Shown piece by piece: positions 31,441 to 43,269 of a stretch of DNA of 64,000 bases. A program made the position numbers and the translations under genes. Numbering within the stretch: position 1 is the first letter of the stretch; each line of letters starts with the position of its first letter. Location: contig OY987298.1 in the NCBI GenBank assembly GCA_963920635.1, positions 109,373,309 to 109,437,308 on the forward strand, written 5' to 3'. The DNA is from Pseudeuparius sepicola. Its lineage: Eukaryota; Arthropoda; Insecta; Coleoptera; Anthribidae. The notes beneath the pieces were generated by a model that did no database searches, was not told the origin of the DNA, and was given only the letters and a program-made list of their open reading frames with translations.

Positions 31441-31487
31441 CTTGCCTAATAAAACATTTTTTTTTCCGATTTCAAGAAAAATATAAT

Positions 31488-31604
31488 ATGTACCTCGGCA
31501 CGGAAGTTCTTTTTATGACTCATGTGGTTTATTTGCCTCGGCCACAGGCCTCAGCAACTAAACTCCACGAGTCATAAAAAGTTGAACTTCAGTGCCTTGG
31601 TACA
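31488..31604. repeat. Short palindrome with CpG-rich centre
   Basis: ATGTACCTCGGCACGGAAGT faces ACTTCAGTGCCTTGGTACAT. TTTTTATGACTC faces GAGTCATAAAAA. The centre is GCCTCGGCCACAGGCCTC. Similar layout to 2576 and 16507. Confidence 0.7.
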
Positions 31605-33080
31605 TAAATAGCTATTTTAAAATAAGTGAAAAATAAAAAGACCAAAATAAAAATGACAATTTTGATATCCATGTGGATACCCTCACAATACATAGGTATC
31701 TATATGTGTAATTTTTGCATCGAAAATGTATTAATAAATTTTAAAAGCTTCGTAGCTTCTAAATGAATTAACCGAATTTCAAAAACAAAACGCCTTTGTA
31801 TTTCCATTTCCATTTTCAATGGAGATTTGACCCAATTCCTATTTGAAAAAATTGGGGGATGACACCCCCGCGTAGAAGGGTGAAGTTTCGGCTATTATAT
31901 TTGCGTCAAAAGTTGTCCCCCTCACAAACAAATTTAATGTGTTTCAGGTTTTTTTCGACAAGAACTTTTCCTGGTATTAATGCTTTCAGATACGTTTTTG
32001 ATGGCCCTCCCTGTATTTAAGTACAGAGAAATGTTGTTTAAACAAACGAAAACTTCTTATTAGGTGATATTACGGAAGAAAAGATTTCTGAAAAAATTAA
32101 ATGTAATGTACTGAAAATTGTAAAAGTTTTCTGATTACCTAAATTTTTGAAATTTCCTTACGAATTTTTAATTATTATATTAAGAATTACATCAATCTTG
32201 AGAAATACATAACGTATCACAGAAAAGTATCAAAAACAATATCAAAAATAATAAAAACATCGAAGCTTTTCAACGATTTCGGAAGTTTCCTAATTTTTCA
32301 TGGAACTTTCCACTTGCTACTACGTTTTCGACAATTTGCCATCAGTTCCTTGAGGAATTTCATTTCATTGTTATCCTATATAAATAAATTTGTTAATCTT
32401 AAAGTGACGATACTATTGGCCGGGAATATTGTTTAATATTTGTTGGTAATAAACTCCTTCCTATCTAAACTATAAGTCTCAACTACAGTTCGCTTTACGC
32501 CCTAACTCAATTTTAAATGGAAAGATAAATTTGTTGTGACGCCTCCGTGGGGACCGATTCCGTAGATCCCATTTCAACATTCATTGGCAAATTTATTATC
32601 CGAAACTTCTCTGCCCCACTTCCCACCCTTAATTTAGAGTAGGATATCGCTATGTTTCCTTGCTTTGCGCCGCAGACAAGAAAGGCTATTTGCAAAGCTT
32701 TGATTTTTTACCTAATAATTCAAACCACTTAGTTGGTACAATTTATATATTTCAAATTAACATTAAGCACACATTTCATTCAATATTTTGTTGGAGTTTT
32801 TGAATTGGAATATAAATCCATAGAGTTGTGTTATCGATGAAGTTATTACGCTACCGAAGTTAAATTATGAACTATGTGCGTCAATGTTCAGCGAACCCTA
32901 GATCTTTCTGATTTTCAAAACATATATCTATTATATCTACCAAGAAACATGACAAGGAATTAAATTCTCTTCAATTGCTTACAAATCTTCATTCAACAAA
33001 TTTTGCTGAGCTAGTTAATTTATATAATATCTAATTTTGCAGCGTAATCTATAGGGTGTTCTATGTGTTTTCAGAATCGG
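31605..33080. other. Unassigned AT-rich DNA
   Basis: No supported gene or repeat. Confidence 0.5.
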
Positions 33081-33834
33081 ATTTTTGATAATGTTATCAG
33101 ATTATTGTTGTCATTGTTAGGTTGTTTTCAAGACGATTGAAAATTTATCCTGAGCCATCTGAACAGAAGTGTCAGAAATCTTAACCAATAACCAAAAATG
33201 AAGGCCTAGGCACTGCTCCAAAAGACATAAATACTTTGGTCAAAGATATATACATATATCTTTGCTTTGGTTCTTACTTTGCTTATCTATTTCAGTCTTC
33301 TATTTAATATTTTTGACTGGATATTGCTCCAGATGCCTTAGAAAAATGTTTTATTGCAAATTACGACTCTTGACTTCCGTACCTACCCCACTCGATACTT
33401 TGTTGATATCTACCAACTATATACTTGAGCAAAGAAGTTTACAAATTTTACCTTGTGATACTATGTCAAATTTCAACAAAATATATACAGGGCACAGGGT
33501 GCCCAACTTTAAAACTACAAATCCGTAAAACCTTCATTTTTGGAGATAATCGCCTAAACTATTTTTTGTTTAAAAGGCCTATCTGGAGCAATATCCAGTC
33601 AAAAATATTAAATAGAAGACTGAAATAGATAAGCAAGGTAAGAACCAAAGCAAAGATATATGTATATATCTTTGACCAAAGTATTTATGTCTTTTGGAGC
33701 AGTGCCTAGGCCTTCATTTTTGGTTATTGGTTAAGATTTCTGACACTTCTGTTCAGATGGCTCAGGATAAATTTTCAATCGTCTTGAAAACAACCTAACA
33801 ATGACAACAATAATCTGATAACATTATCAAAAAT
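33081..33834. repeat. Near-perfect inverted repeat, ~260-bp arms
   Basis: 33081-33340 and 33573-33834 are reverse complements with only a handful of differences (for example ATACATATATC against ATGTATATATC). The spacer is ~232 bp and carries CAGGGCACAGGGTGCCC. The right arm joins a family A arm at 33840. Arms this similar imply a young duplication or a recently mobile foldback element. No target duplication seen. Confidence 0.9.
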
Positions 33835-33839
33835 GCAAA

Positions 33840-34440
33840 TCCAGGGCCGGCTGCGATTTTTTTTATACCCCCAATTTTCACGAAAACCATTTAGCGTTCT
33901 TTTATTTAAAATCTGACCCCACAGCGTTAAGCAGAAATCCCCATATACCAAATTTAAACAAAAAATATACAGGGAGTTCTTCTGTAGGGTGTCAAAGTTG
34001 AGCAAAATAGGAATTTTAAAGCCATCTGGCGAGTAAAGTGTGCCATGGAATCCCTTCAAAACAGTCGAATGGTGAACAGGACCACTCAAAATGTTGATGT
34101 GAAAAAATTTACTACAAAAATACACAGGGTATTTTTCTCTGAGCCATCTCAAAATTCTGAAATTTTATGAAACTTATACCGATCAAGAATGCTCTGGAAT
34201 CATTGAAAAAATATTGATAAACACAAAACTAATGTATTTCATTACAAAATGCCAACTAACAAATAAAAACAATTTAAATTATTGGACCTTTGTCAACAAA
34301 GTCACTGTCTAAGATGATACATTTTCTGTGCGTTTCCTGTTGTGGCACACCAGCCACCTTGACTTACTTACTTACTGACTGACGGGCTTCTGTATTTTTT
34401 AGATTCAGTTCGTTTAGCGGCTTTGATGTATTGTTACGGT
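33840..34440 (-). repeat. Family A repeat: terminal arm plus core
   Basis: The arm 33870-34160 is inverted relative to 1-286 and is followed by the core ATTTTATGAAACTTATACC .. AAGTCACTGTCTAAGATGAT .. AGGCTTCTGTATT-type sequence. The other arm is missing. Confidence 0.7.
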
Positions 34441-35544
34441 CATATTTTGCATAGTTGATTTATTGAGTAAAATACCTGAATTTTGCTAAATAAATATGTA
34501 TTCCAGTTATTTTACAGAGATAATATTTAAAGGTGCCATATATGGAACAAATCTGGTCCAATCTTCTAACGTTCTGGAAAAGAATAGAATAGATAATATT
34601 GTTAAGATCATTGAACTTAGCTATCTAGCTTACCCAAGTAGTCCCCTCGATCCTGCAGTTCCCCTCCTCTTTGTCCTGGTAGGCCGCCATAATATTGTTA
34701 CTTTTTGCCAAGAAGGTCCCCAGAAGATTTGGGGCCCCTTTTCCAATCCTCTTGTTGCTTGAAACAAAAACAGATTAGTGAAATCATAACCTTAAGAATT
34801 AAAAATCAAGATTTACAAATGTAAACATAGCGTCATAAATACCTCTGTTTTTGATATAAAATCTCAATAAACTTTTAAGTAATATAGTAGCCTTTTGGCG
34901 ATAGTTTGTGCTCAATAATTGTTTAAAGAAAAATAAACAAACAGAACTGTCAACAGTGTCAATGTCAAACTGACATTAAAGACAGATGTCAAATGTCAGT
35001 CATATGCCACTTAAGTCACACGTGTGCCATTTGCAATCAAAATTCCCTAGATTTGAAAGTTACTGGAATTTCCTGTTCCTGAGAGTATCGTCCATTTTGC
35101 TTCTTATTCTTGAAGGGAGAGCATATCTTCGAAAAGTTTAATCTTTCGGATACAATAAGTAAAGTTAAGATTAGGCCCTTTTTGGAGGTGGTAGATTCTT
35201 TTCTACACCATATTTCGAGTTTGTTCTGATTAAGCCTATTCTTGAGTCGTATTTACTTAAAAAGAAGAAACTTTTCACACGAAAGTGAAAAGTACATGTG
35301 GCCACACTACACCAAAGGTGAGATATGACTGCTTTGATAAAGAAATAACCGATTTTCGCGTTTACTAGCTTGCTACAAACATAATTGAGTATGAACTAAT
35401 TGCTTACCTTTCAAAAACATGTACACATCTTAGTTTGAAATCTTCTCGCTGAAAGATTGTGTCCTGATTGCTTTAAAACCCTTGTAGGCCTCTTCCTTTC
35501 TCGCACGCTTGCTTGCTACACCCTCCTGCACGTCCATCGCTTAC
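34441..35544. other. Unassigned
   Basis: The TGTCAAA/TGACATT words near 34940-35000 form small inverted repeats. No gene recognised. Confidence 0.45.
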
Positions 35545-35757
35545 CTAGTGGTAGAATCGCACACGTATAGTCTTGGTCATCCACCTGGTTAACTCGAAAG
35601 CATCGGACCACTCCGTAGATCCCTGCCAGGTGCAGGCACGACCACAGCACCCGTACGATCCATGCGAGGAGCCCCAAAGTGGCCAACAGACAGCTAAGTG
35701 TAGTAATAAGTGTCTTGTAATCAGTTCTGGAAGTATTTTCTCGAGTATTTTGCACGT
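35545..35757 (-). CDS. Possible internal exon of a membrane-protein gene
   Basis: On the minus strand GGTGTGCAG precedes 213 bases that stay open and end at CCACTAG followed by GTAAGCG, a strong donor. The favoured frame reads NTRENTSRTDYKTLITTL, then SCLLATLGLLAWIVRVLW, then LHLAGIYGVVRCFR, so it contains one or two hydrophobic stretches of membrane-span length with a charged boundary, and closes with VDDQDYTCAILPL. The base composition is clearly richer in GC than its surroundings. This fits an internal exon of a small multi-span membrane protein. The acceptor has a weak pyrimidine tract and no partner exon was found. A second open frame exists on the same strand, so the call is tentative. 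Confidence 0.3.
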   Translation of the reverse strand, partial: TCKILEKILPELITRHLLLHLAVCWPLWGSSHGSYGCCGRACTWQGSTEWSDAFELTRWMTKTIRVRFYH

Positions 35758-36189
35758 CTGCACACCGACATATACACCCGTAGCACCTTCCTATAAGGCT
35801 TCCACATCACCACCGGTGTTGGCTCTTATGGTTTATACTTATGTTATCCTACTTAAGTAGCTTTCGCATCACACCATACTTAGTCACAGAGTTTCGGCTG
35901 TTTACTGTTAAGTACATAATTTAATTACGTAGCTTAAGTAGCTTAGCGCATATATTTAGAAATAGTTTAAGTCGAGGTGTAGGCTATTTGGCTGATGCTC
36001 CGATTGTAGAGCCTTAACCCCATCGTTAGTATAGTCACCTTAAGGACAAACGGCAAACAGGCTCAAGGGTGTAAACCCCTCAAAAGATCTTTTACTTGTG
36101 AATTGCTTACCAGGCAATAAACCCTATCATGTCCACCCTCTTTTGTTTTATTTATTCCACAATATAACCTCGGTTAGGAAGGGAACGGT
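35758..36189. other. Unassigned
   Basis: Nothing recognised. Confidence 0.45.
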
Positions 36190-36360
36190 GGCAGTATCTA
36201 CTAGATTTTTGACCCGTATAAAATCCCAAAAATTTGAGATGAATACTCTGTATATTTTGTATCGTACCTTTGCACACCAACACCTTGAGTGGTTCTAGTG
36301 GTTCTATTGGTTCTACTGTTTCGAGGGGATTCCATGGCACACTTGACTTGGCAGAACATA
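36190..36360 (+). repeat. Family A repeat fragment
   Basis: ACACCAACACCTTGAGTGGT and GGGGATTCCATGGCACAC match 16142-16205. The rest of the element is not seen. Confidence 0.55.
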
Positions 36361-37117
36361 CACCGCCATAAAATTTGTAGGCATAAAAAAACCGAATTTA
36401 ACGAGAAAAGGGCACAATTTATTTAAAAAACCAAGGACTGCTATGACATATTATTTTTGGCGTCAAAATTGGAGAAATCAAATTAGCGTTTTTTATACAA
36501 ATTCTAATTACGCCACTGGATTGGGCAATTGGGCATCCTTTAAAACGGGTTTCTACAAAATTTTGTTAAACAAATATGGAACAATACAAATTCAAGAAAC
36601 CAATGACTGTACCTGTAACTTGCTTTATTACAAATAGGTGTAGGAACCTAAGTACAAAAAACCTAAAGTAAAAATATTTTTTTCTACTAATCCACCATTT
36701 ATTTAGATACATTTTTCATAACTCATAATTTTTGCATTAGGGTTTTTGTATTTAGGTATACCTATTGATATTACTATTACTTAATAACTTCTAAACCAAA
36801 TGTTATGAATATGTTTTTGGTTTCATTTTATATAGTCTGTACGAGTATTTTCAACTGCGACATTGACAAGATGCTAAAATAAGGGTGGCCAAAGTCAGAC
36901 AACCAGGTCGGGTTATTCTGGCCATACGCTGTTTTATTTAGAAAACGCAAAGACACGAAAGAGCATAGGTAACTTTAGCTATAGGTATGATCAAATAAGT
37001 TTGGAGGCATATAGCTTAGTCAAAAATATGCCCTTCTTATGTCTTAATATATATATGGAACAATACAAATTCTAGTTTTTTTTGTAAATAAACCGACGAA
37101 ATGTTTTCTAATTGTTT
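36361..37117. other. Unassigned AT-rich DNA
   Basis: No gene supported. Confidence 0.5.
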
Positions 37118-39169
37118 TCATTTTATCTTGAAAAAACCTCTCTTGGGTGTTTTTATGACCTGCAAAATCTCGTCTTCTGCGTACCAGATCATGTTTTCCG
37201 GCGTGGGCCATTTCCACTGAAACAATCTTGGTGCAAGAGATTTCATTGTTATTATTTTATATTGCATGATCTTTAATTTCCAAAATCTGTTCAGGATAAA
37301 TCTTTTTTTTTCAAATGAGAAAAGGCAATCTGCCCTATTTTGACTTCGTGGTTTCGTTACACCCAATTTTTGCTTTTTCTTGTGTCTTCCTTTTCGTTTC
37401 AAGCTCATTCAAGTCACGCTCTTTCTCTGATTCAAGCGAGCTGTCGGAGCCACTGGAAATGGGTCTAGTTTTTTTTGTTGTGGTATGATGAGGTATTTTT
37501 CTGAACATCACTAGGACGCGGAACTAGTTCTTTTTAACGTCTTCGATTAAAATGCTCTTTTCAGCTTTTACATTGACTTTTTCTTCTGACTGTTTGTTCT
37601 CCTAGACCGGAGAATCTTCTTTCTTCAAGTAGGTCGATGACAGAGGCACTGACATTTAATTGAACGCTGGGATCGAGATTATCATGTGATAGTATTCGCT
37701 CCAATACTTTCATTCTGTTTAGACGGTAAATTGCTGCTTCTTTGAATCCACTTCTTAAATTATCCTTGCAAGGCATCTGTCAATGATTTAAGCAGACGCG
37801 GAAAATCTGATTTTGGAATCGTGGTATTTGCTGCACTTGCTTTATAATTTGTTATGAGTTGCCTCCATTTCATTTTCCGTGGACGAAAATATAGACCGTC
37901 AGATAGTGACAGATTTAGGTGCCCCATTTTCACATACAAGCCTCGAAAATGGTTGAAAAGTACATCGATGTTGAGTAGAATCAATGGAAATTTACTAGTG
38001 GCCCCTGGGGATAACAAATGGAAAAGATTTTCTTTAACAGAAATGAAAGGTGTATGTTGCCAATATTTTCACGCAAATACTAAATGATTAAGTATTAGAA
38101 CCTGGGTTCGCTTTGCAGGTGGTTAAAGGGTTGAAATAACGGCGTAGTCTTGTAAGGAAAAATCGAGATTTTGACCGATTTCTTCACACAAATCCATCGA
38201 AAGTAGGTATGAAACGTAGGTACATTGTCACTATATATTATATAGGAACATCGAATTTTCCATAATTATGTTATCCCCAAAGGCCACTCCTAAATTTCTC
38301 TTCATTCTACTCAACATCTATGTACTTTTCAACCCTCTTCGAGGCTTGTACGAGAAAATGGGGCACCTACATCTGTCACTATCTGACGGTCCAATATGCG
38401 ATATCTAGTGGCTGAGTAATATGTGTGGTGTTAGGTGGTAAACAAAAATGAATTTTATGTCATGTTGGGAACAAAGGTCCAAAACATGCACACTTAGATG
38501 CGAAGAAAGGTTGTCGCCAATCACAAATTTGATTCCATCTAAACGTTTTAAAGCAGGAAGAAGGATGTCAGTCTTCGAATATTGGGCTTTTTGAACGATT
38601 ATAATCTGTTCCACCTTCCAGCTGAGTATTATAAACATTTTTAGCTCTATAAAGTACATAAGGGGTGGTGTTGAAATATTCGCCAGAGCCTTACTCAGCC
38701 TTTATTTAATCTTACTTTTACGATTGTTTACGACAAAATATTTCGGAAAGGAAAATATTGGCTTTATTAAAATAGTTCAAAACATCGATAAAATTATTTG
38801 TGGCAATGTCTAAATAGCTTAGACGCATGTGAAAACCACAAGATAAAACCGCATAAATACATCCCTGTTGTCAGGTGCTCGACGCATTTTGTGACCTCTA
38901 AACTAATCGTCTTATTTCGCGGAATGTCATCGAACACATGCTTTTAGTTACGCCAGGCCTAACAATTACTTTCGATTTGAGTATAGAGGAAAACCATATA
39001 ACGATGCAGCCAAAATATGTGTTTCGATTTTTTTCCTTCTTCCACTAACAATACGGTCTGACCACCTGAAGTTTTGTTGTTCACTTCTTTTATCTTGTAA
39101 TGGGTTTCGAGAAATTTGATATCTTATGGAATTGTGCTGTGGTGTAATTGCCGTAATTCCTGCTTCCAA
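37118..39169 (-). pseudogene. Pogo/jerky-type DDE transposase pseudogene
   Basis: Read from 39169 on the minus strand: an N-terminal psq-type region (SIRYQISRNPLQDKRSEQ), THILAASLYGFPL, then after stops TTPYVLYRAKNVYNTQLEGG and ALKRLDGIKFVIGDNLSSHL, where GDN is the middle catalytic block of the CENP-B/pogo DDE domain (codons at about 38499-38519). The next block, ILLSHLDIAY, is cut by a palindromic insertion and resumes as FRPRKMKWRQLITNYKAS, LPRLLKSLTDAL-like sequence and SGFKEAAIYRLNRMKVLERI. A C-terminal basic region (KRKGRHKKKQKLGV) and IKTPKRGFFKI end it. Stops and frame changes throughout make it inactive. No TIRs were identified. Confidence 0.82.
37893..38392. mobile_element. 500-bp palindromic element inserted in the pogo-like transposase
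   Basis: The arms are reverse complements from GACCGTCAGATAGTGACAG at the left to its complement ending at 38391. AATAT lies beside each end. Taking out the element with one AATAT rejoins the transposase codons in frame (GCA TAT TTT CGT CCA CGG), so the insertion is precise and carries a 5-bp duplication. Non-coding. A half copy lies at 39648-39800. Confidence 0.87.
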
Positions 39170-39647
39170 ATGTTCTTATGTAATCTAAAAACATTAAAAA
39201 ACAAACTGAGGTTAGAAATAATATATTCGCCGTCTTATAATACCCGTGTATTTCTCACTTTAAAATGATACTCAACCGCAATAGTATTCAAATACAACAT
39301 CCAACTCAGCGCCCTACCTGTTAGGTTTAAAGCTTCACAAAAAAAACTCAATTACCACGTCGCAAACAGGTAAGCATGTGGTGGCCAAAATCAGACCATT
39401 ACTTTGGCCGCCCTCTAGCTGTAAAACCTGAAAGTTTCAGTTTGTGGCGATCGTTCATCGAGTTTCGGTAAGGTTTTGTGAATGTCTATTTTCACATGAA
39501 AATCATAGATGCCGCCATGTCATTGATCTACGACTAAAAGTATTCAAGTTAAAAATTGCTCGCCTTATGTACATTTTTTGTTTTATGCTTTTCAAGAACT
39601 AAAAAACAAACTGTGGGGTGTGTGTAGATAATTTTGTTTTAGTCTTA
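39170..39647. other. Unassigned
   Basis: Nothing recognised. Confidence 0.45.
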
Positions 39648-39800
39648 GACCGTCAGATAGTGACAGATTTAGGTTTCTTATTTTCGCATACAAGCATCGA
39701 AGAGGGTTGAAAAGTACAAGGATGTTGAGTAGAATGAAGGAAAATTTACGAGTGGCGCCTGGGGCTAACAATATGGAATATTCGATTTTCCTGTATAAAT
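39648..39800 (+). repeat. Single arm of the 37893-type palindromic element
   Basis: GACCGTCAGATAGTGACAG, GGGTTGAAAAGTACA and GATGTTGAGTAGAATGAAG match the arms at 37894-38040 and 38260-38391. The partner arm is absent. Confidence 0.8.
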
Positions 39801-41439
39801 AATACTTTGAACCCTATAGTTTCAAGGATGTTCTGACCTCTGGTAGGAAATGACACTTCCCAATGAGCCCAATCTCCCTTCTTCCTTTAAAGGTTAGTCC
39901 TAGAAGAAGTAGATTCTCCTATGGTTTAGTCCCATACTTCCGAGTTCCGAAGCATCGGTAAATACTATATATCTAATTCTGTTCGGCCATTGTCGAATGT
40001 TCATTATTTTTTATGAACTGCACAAATTGGTGAACCCCGCGGTTTAGTCGGTTAAACAATTTCATATTATGTTCGCGCACAGGTATCCCTCCTTTTCCAT
40101 TACTTCCCTTAGCCTTAGACTGTACCTGCCTGTACCTGACAATAACCCTTTTAAGTACGTGCTATTATTTTCTTATAAAGTCAGGATTGTTTGATTTGAG
40201 ATTTATATGTCTTTATCAATTAGATCACAATAAATTTACAAAAATTAGTTATCTATAATAACTAATAATCCTTGGGTGAATTCACTCTCTGGTCAATGTC
40301 AGCGATGTAATGTCCAGAGTTCTGGAACAAAAAAAACTGTTGCATACTAAACAGGACGTTCGGAATTTATGAGCAAACAATTGCAATAATTGTGATCTAT
40401 ACAAATAAAGTAATACCGGTGGAATTAAGCTGGGATTACTGGGAAACTGTAGTACTAGTGGTCCTTTTTAACATACCAAAATTACCCTGAGGTCATCATA
40501 GTCATAACCATCTTGAAAATCGAAACTTTTATCAGAAACTGCGTTTTAATTAAAAAACTTTAACAAATATCAAAAACTGCTAAGAGGGGACATAAAAAAG
40601 CGGACAAAATAAAGATCACCCGAGCTCTTTACTCCGAATGGTTCTTGAGATACCTACATACTTCCACAAAATGAAAATATTTTAAAATTATGTGTAAAGT
40701 TGCTGCCAAGAAAGAAAAAACTTAACATTTGCTTATACATTTATTATATAAATATGTACATGTTATGCATTGTCTAGAATATATGACGTAAAAAAGTCTT
40801 AAAAGGGCATAAGAAACGCGCAAAACAAAATCAATCCAAGCCCTCTACAACCCTATAACAACTCTATTTGAAATAATTGTTTCAGAATATTGAGAAATTA
40901 ACGAAATTACATAAGTAAATTTAAAGAAAAAAAAACTGTGAAATTTCAAACATCTACATAATAGTACTAAAACTTAATTCGTATACCTTTTATCTTGATT
41001 AGCTCGTTTTTAGTATGAAAATTTGGCCACTGCATAATAAATTGGTACTTAGGACTTTGGCGCCAGCAACTTATTTGTGTTTTAGGTTTTTAGTACCGTT
41101 CTCATATAATATGCAGGTTCGGATAATTCGTGTGAATTTCGTGTGCAATAATACTGACAAATCATGATATATAATATTTACCATTACAATTAATTTCGTG
41201 AAGAGATCATCTTGAAGTGGTGGCTCATCCTTATGATGACCCCCCCAAAAATTATTTTAAATAGTCCACTTTTTAATCAATTTGTGTTAGGGATGACAAT
41301 ATAAAATAAGTTTTTTTAACAGGCACGGATATATTATCATCCAAGAATTTTCCCCGTCCAGCATTTCATTTGTGATAAATAAAATCGTATAAAAATAGCT
41401 AAATAGAGAAATAAGCCCTCATATTGACCCCATATTTTC
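39801..41439. other. Unassigned AT-rich DNA
   Basis: No supported gene or repeat. Confidence 0.5.
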
Positions 41440-41571
41440 AGTGAGTGCTACAGGGGATCCAAAACGTGTTAGACAGAGAAAAATGCCCATCTTGGGCATT
41501 GACCGGCACGTGGCCCGCATATTCCGAACTGGCATTTTTAAAGGTGTCTGGCGAGCAATATGTAAGAATAT
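41440..41571 (-). repeat. Possible family A fragment, diverged
   Basis: GGCATTTTTAAAGGTGTCTG followed by GCGAGCAATATGT resembles the TTTAAAGCCATCTGGCGAG portion of the arm at 34010. The rest is too diverged to align by eye. Confidence 0.3.
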
Positions 41572-41933
41572 ATCCTCACTCAGAAATCGAATAAGTAGAA
41601 AAGGGATAGGTATGGTATAAATGCGACTTTACCACTACTTACTTAAATATTACAACCAGGTTTAGGGAGATGAACGAATGAATAGCAAGGAAATGGGATG
41701 TGATAATAAAATATTATAATTAGGGAAAGAAGTAGTGTGAGGTGCTGGGGTGAAGCAGGGGCAAATTGAATATTGATAGAAGCGGCGCCACGCCTCCACT
41801 TTGAGATCAAAAGTGGATATTCTTTTCAAGCTTCAGTTCGTTTATTGTGCTGTATATTTTCGGATTGATTGTGTAGTTTGCTTTCACATCCAGTAAATAT
41901 GTCTGCAAATGACTGCTTGTGTGTGAATTTTTA

Positions 41934-42119
41934 GGTAGCAGCAGTATTTTCAGCAATCCGTGCAGTTCTTTGTCTTGTCAGTGGCTTACTATCGAGAAGA
42001 GTGTATATCTCGTTCAAACTTTGCAATTGTGCGCCTGATAGCGAGCTTAGAAGGCCGTCCATACTGGCCAAAATCTTCTTCTCGAAGAGCAGGATAACAA
42101 GCTCTAACCGATTGCGCAT
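41934..42119 (-). CDS. Short open frame, unrecognised
   Basis: ATG at 42119 opens 62 codons, MRNRLELVILLFEKKILASM, then DGLLSSLSGAQLQSLNEIYT and a basic end with LTRQRTARIAENTAAT. The composition is more even than the surrounding AT-rich frames and predicts helices. No family recognised; it may be the start of a lost transposon protein. Confidence 0.2.
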
Positions 42120-42187
42120 TTTCGTAGTACCTTTGTACGATAACTAGACGTTGCTCTGTAAGTTAAACGGTTCATGGTAAAATGTTG

Positions 42188-42226
42188 GATTATACCATAG
42201 ACTTATTATAAGTCTATGGATTATAC
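42188..42226. mobile_element. 23-bp perfect palindrome between 8-bp direct repeats
   Basis: GATTATAC (42188-42195), then CATAGACTTAT, one base, ATAAGTCTATG (42196-42218), then GATTATAC again (42219-42226). Both the inverted and the direct repeat are exact. The same palindrome type occurs at 62738-62775 with a different 8-bp repeat. Eight-base duplication is the mark of hAT-type insertion. Confidence 0.75.
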
Positions 42227-43269
42227 CTAAGTGTGACCTAAGCACAAATAACGTTTCATTCGCGTTATGACATTTGACACTATGCGCATATGACTTTCGA
42301 AAGTTCTATCACTCCTATTGGTAGACCCTATATTTGCACACTAATTTTTTGGCTACAAAAGTCTTTTGGACCACTATTTTACCTGAGAAATATGGAGCAT
42401 TATGTCTATAGGTGTCATTTACGAGTATATTTCAAGAGTCATAATAAAGAGAGAAGGAGAAAACAGCTAAGGCCACAATAATGTCCCGGTTTCCGTTCTG
42501 TTTATTATAACGCAGCAGGAAGGGTCCCTTAATAAACTCCCCGCCTCGTTGTTTTATCTTTCATTTCCGCACTTAGTTACCTTCTTCTTAAGCCGTACTT
42601 AGTCATTGATGCCAGTAATTACAGAGAATTGATTAAAATACTTTGAAGCAGTTTAGTAGATTCACAGCACAGTTCAATTACTACAATAATTGCTTCGTAT
42701 TTCCGTTCCATATTATATCTTGTTATTCAAGAAGAAATTCAAATAGAACACATTACAACACGCGTAAAACCGGTAATTTATATTCTTAAAGAAAACTTTC
42801 GTGGAACATTCTTGAATTAGTTAGGTACCTAGATAGATATACAAAATAAAACAAAGTTTGATAGTTTTAGTGCAAATAATAGAACTCAACCGACAATTAT
42901 GGAAAAATGAATTAGCATAAAGGCAGAGTTATAATTCTGGATGGTTATTTGCAAATTCCAAATGTAGAAAAGCACAAAATACGACCAGGCAGGGAAGGAC
43001 TAGAAATCTTGATGAGGAGAGTCGAATAGTATCTACAATGTTAAAATGATATCCCACTCAATAATGAATAGGTTACAGTACAAGCCTTGAAGCCTTTTTC
43101 GGTTGCTTCGTGGAACAGCTTATTGTAAACGCCATGTCAATATTTAATAGTGGGGCAGGAAATGTGCAGCATTTAACTGAATGTTGAGTCGCCCAGTGCG
43201 ATAGGGACTATCTTTTTTAAACATTTAGTTTTTATTTATAGCTGGTCGGACCAAAAACCTATATAGGTA
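42227..43269. other. Unassigned AT-rich DNA
   Basis: No supported gene. Confidence 0.5.

Larger units (their letters stand above)
31002..31484. repeat. Inverted 19-bp ends enclosing a SINE and a hairpin
   Basis: ATATTTTTCTTGAAATCGG (31002-31020) and its exact complement (31466-31484) bracket 445 bases that include the hairpin at 31057 and the 5S-derived segment. It may be a small transposon that captured or received the SINE. Confidence 0.5.

Noticed and set aside
33262..33628. Two plus-strand frames of 88 and 67 codons
   Set aside because: They lie in the arms and spacer of the inverted repeat and have no protein-like features.
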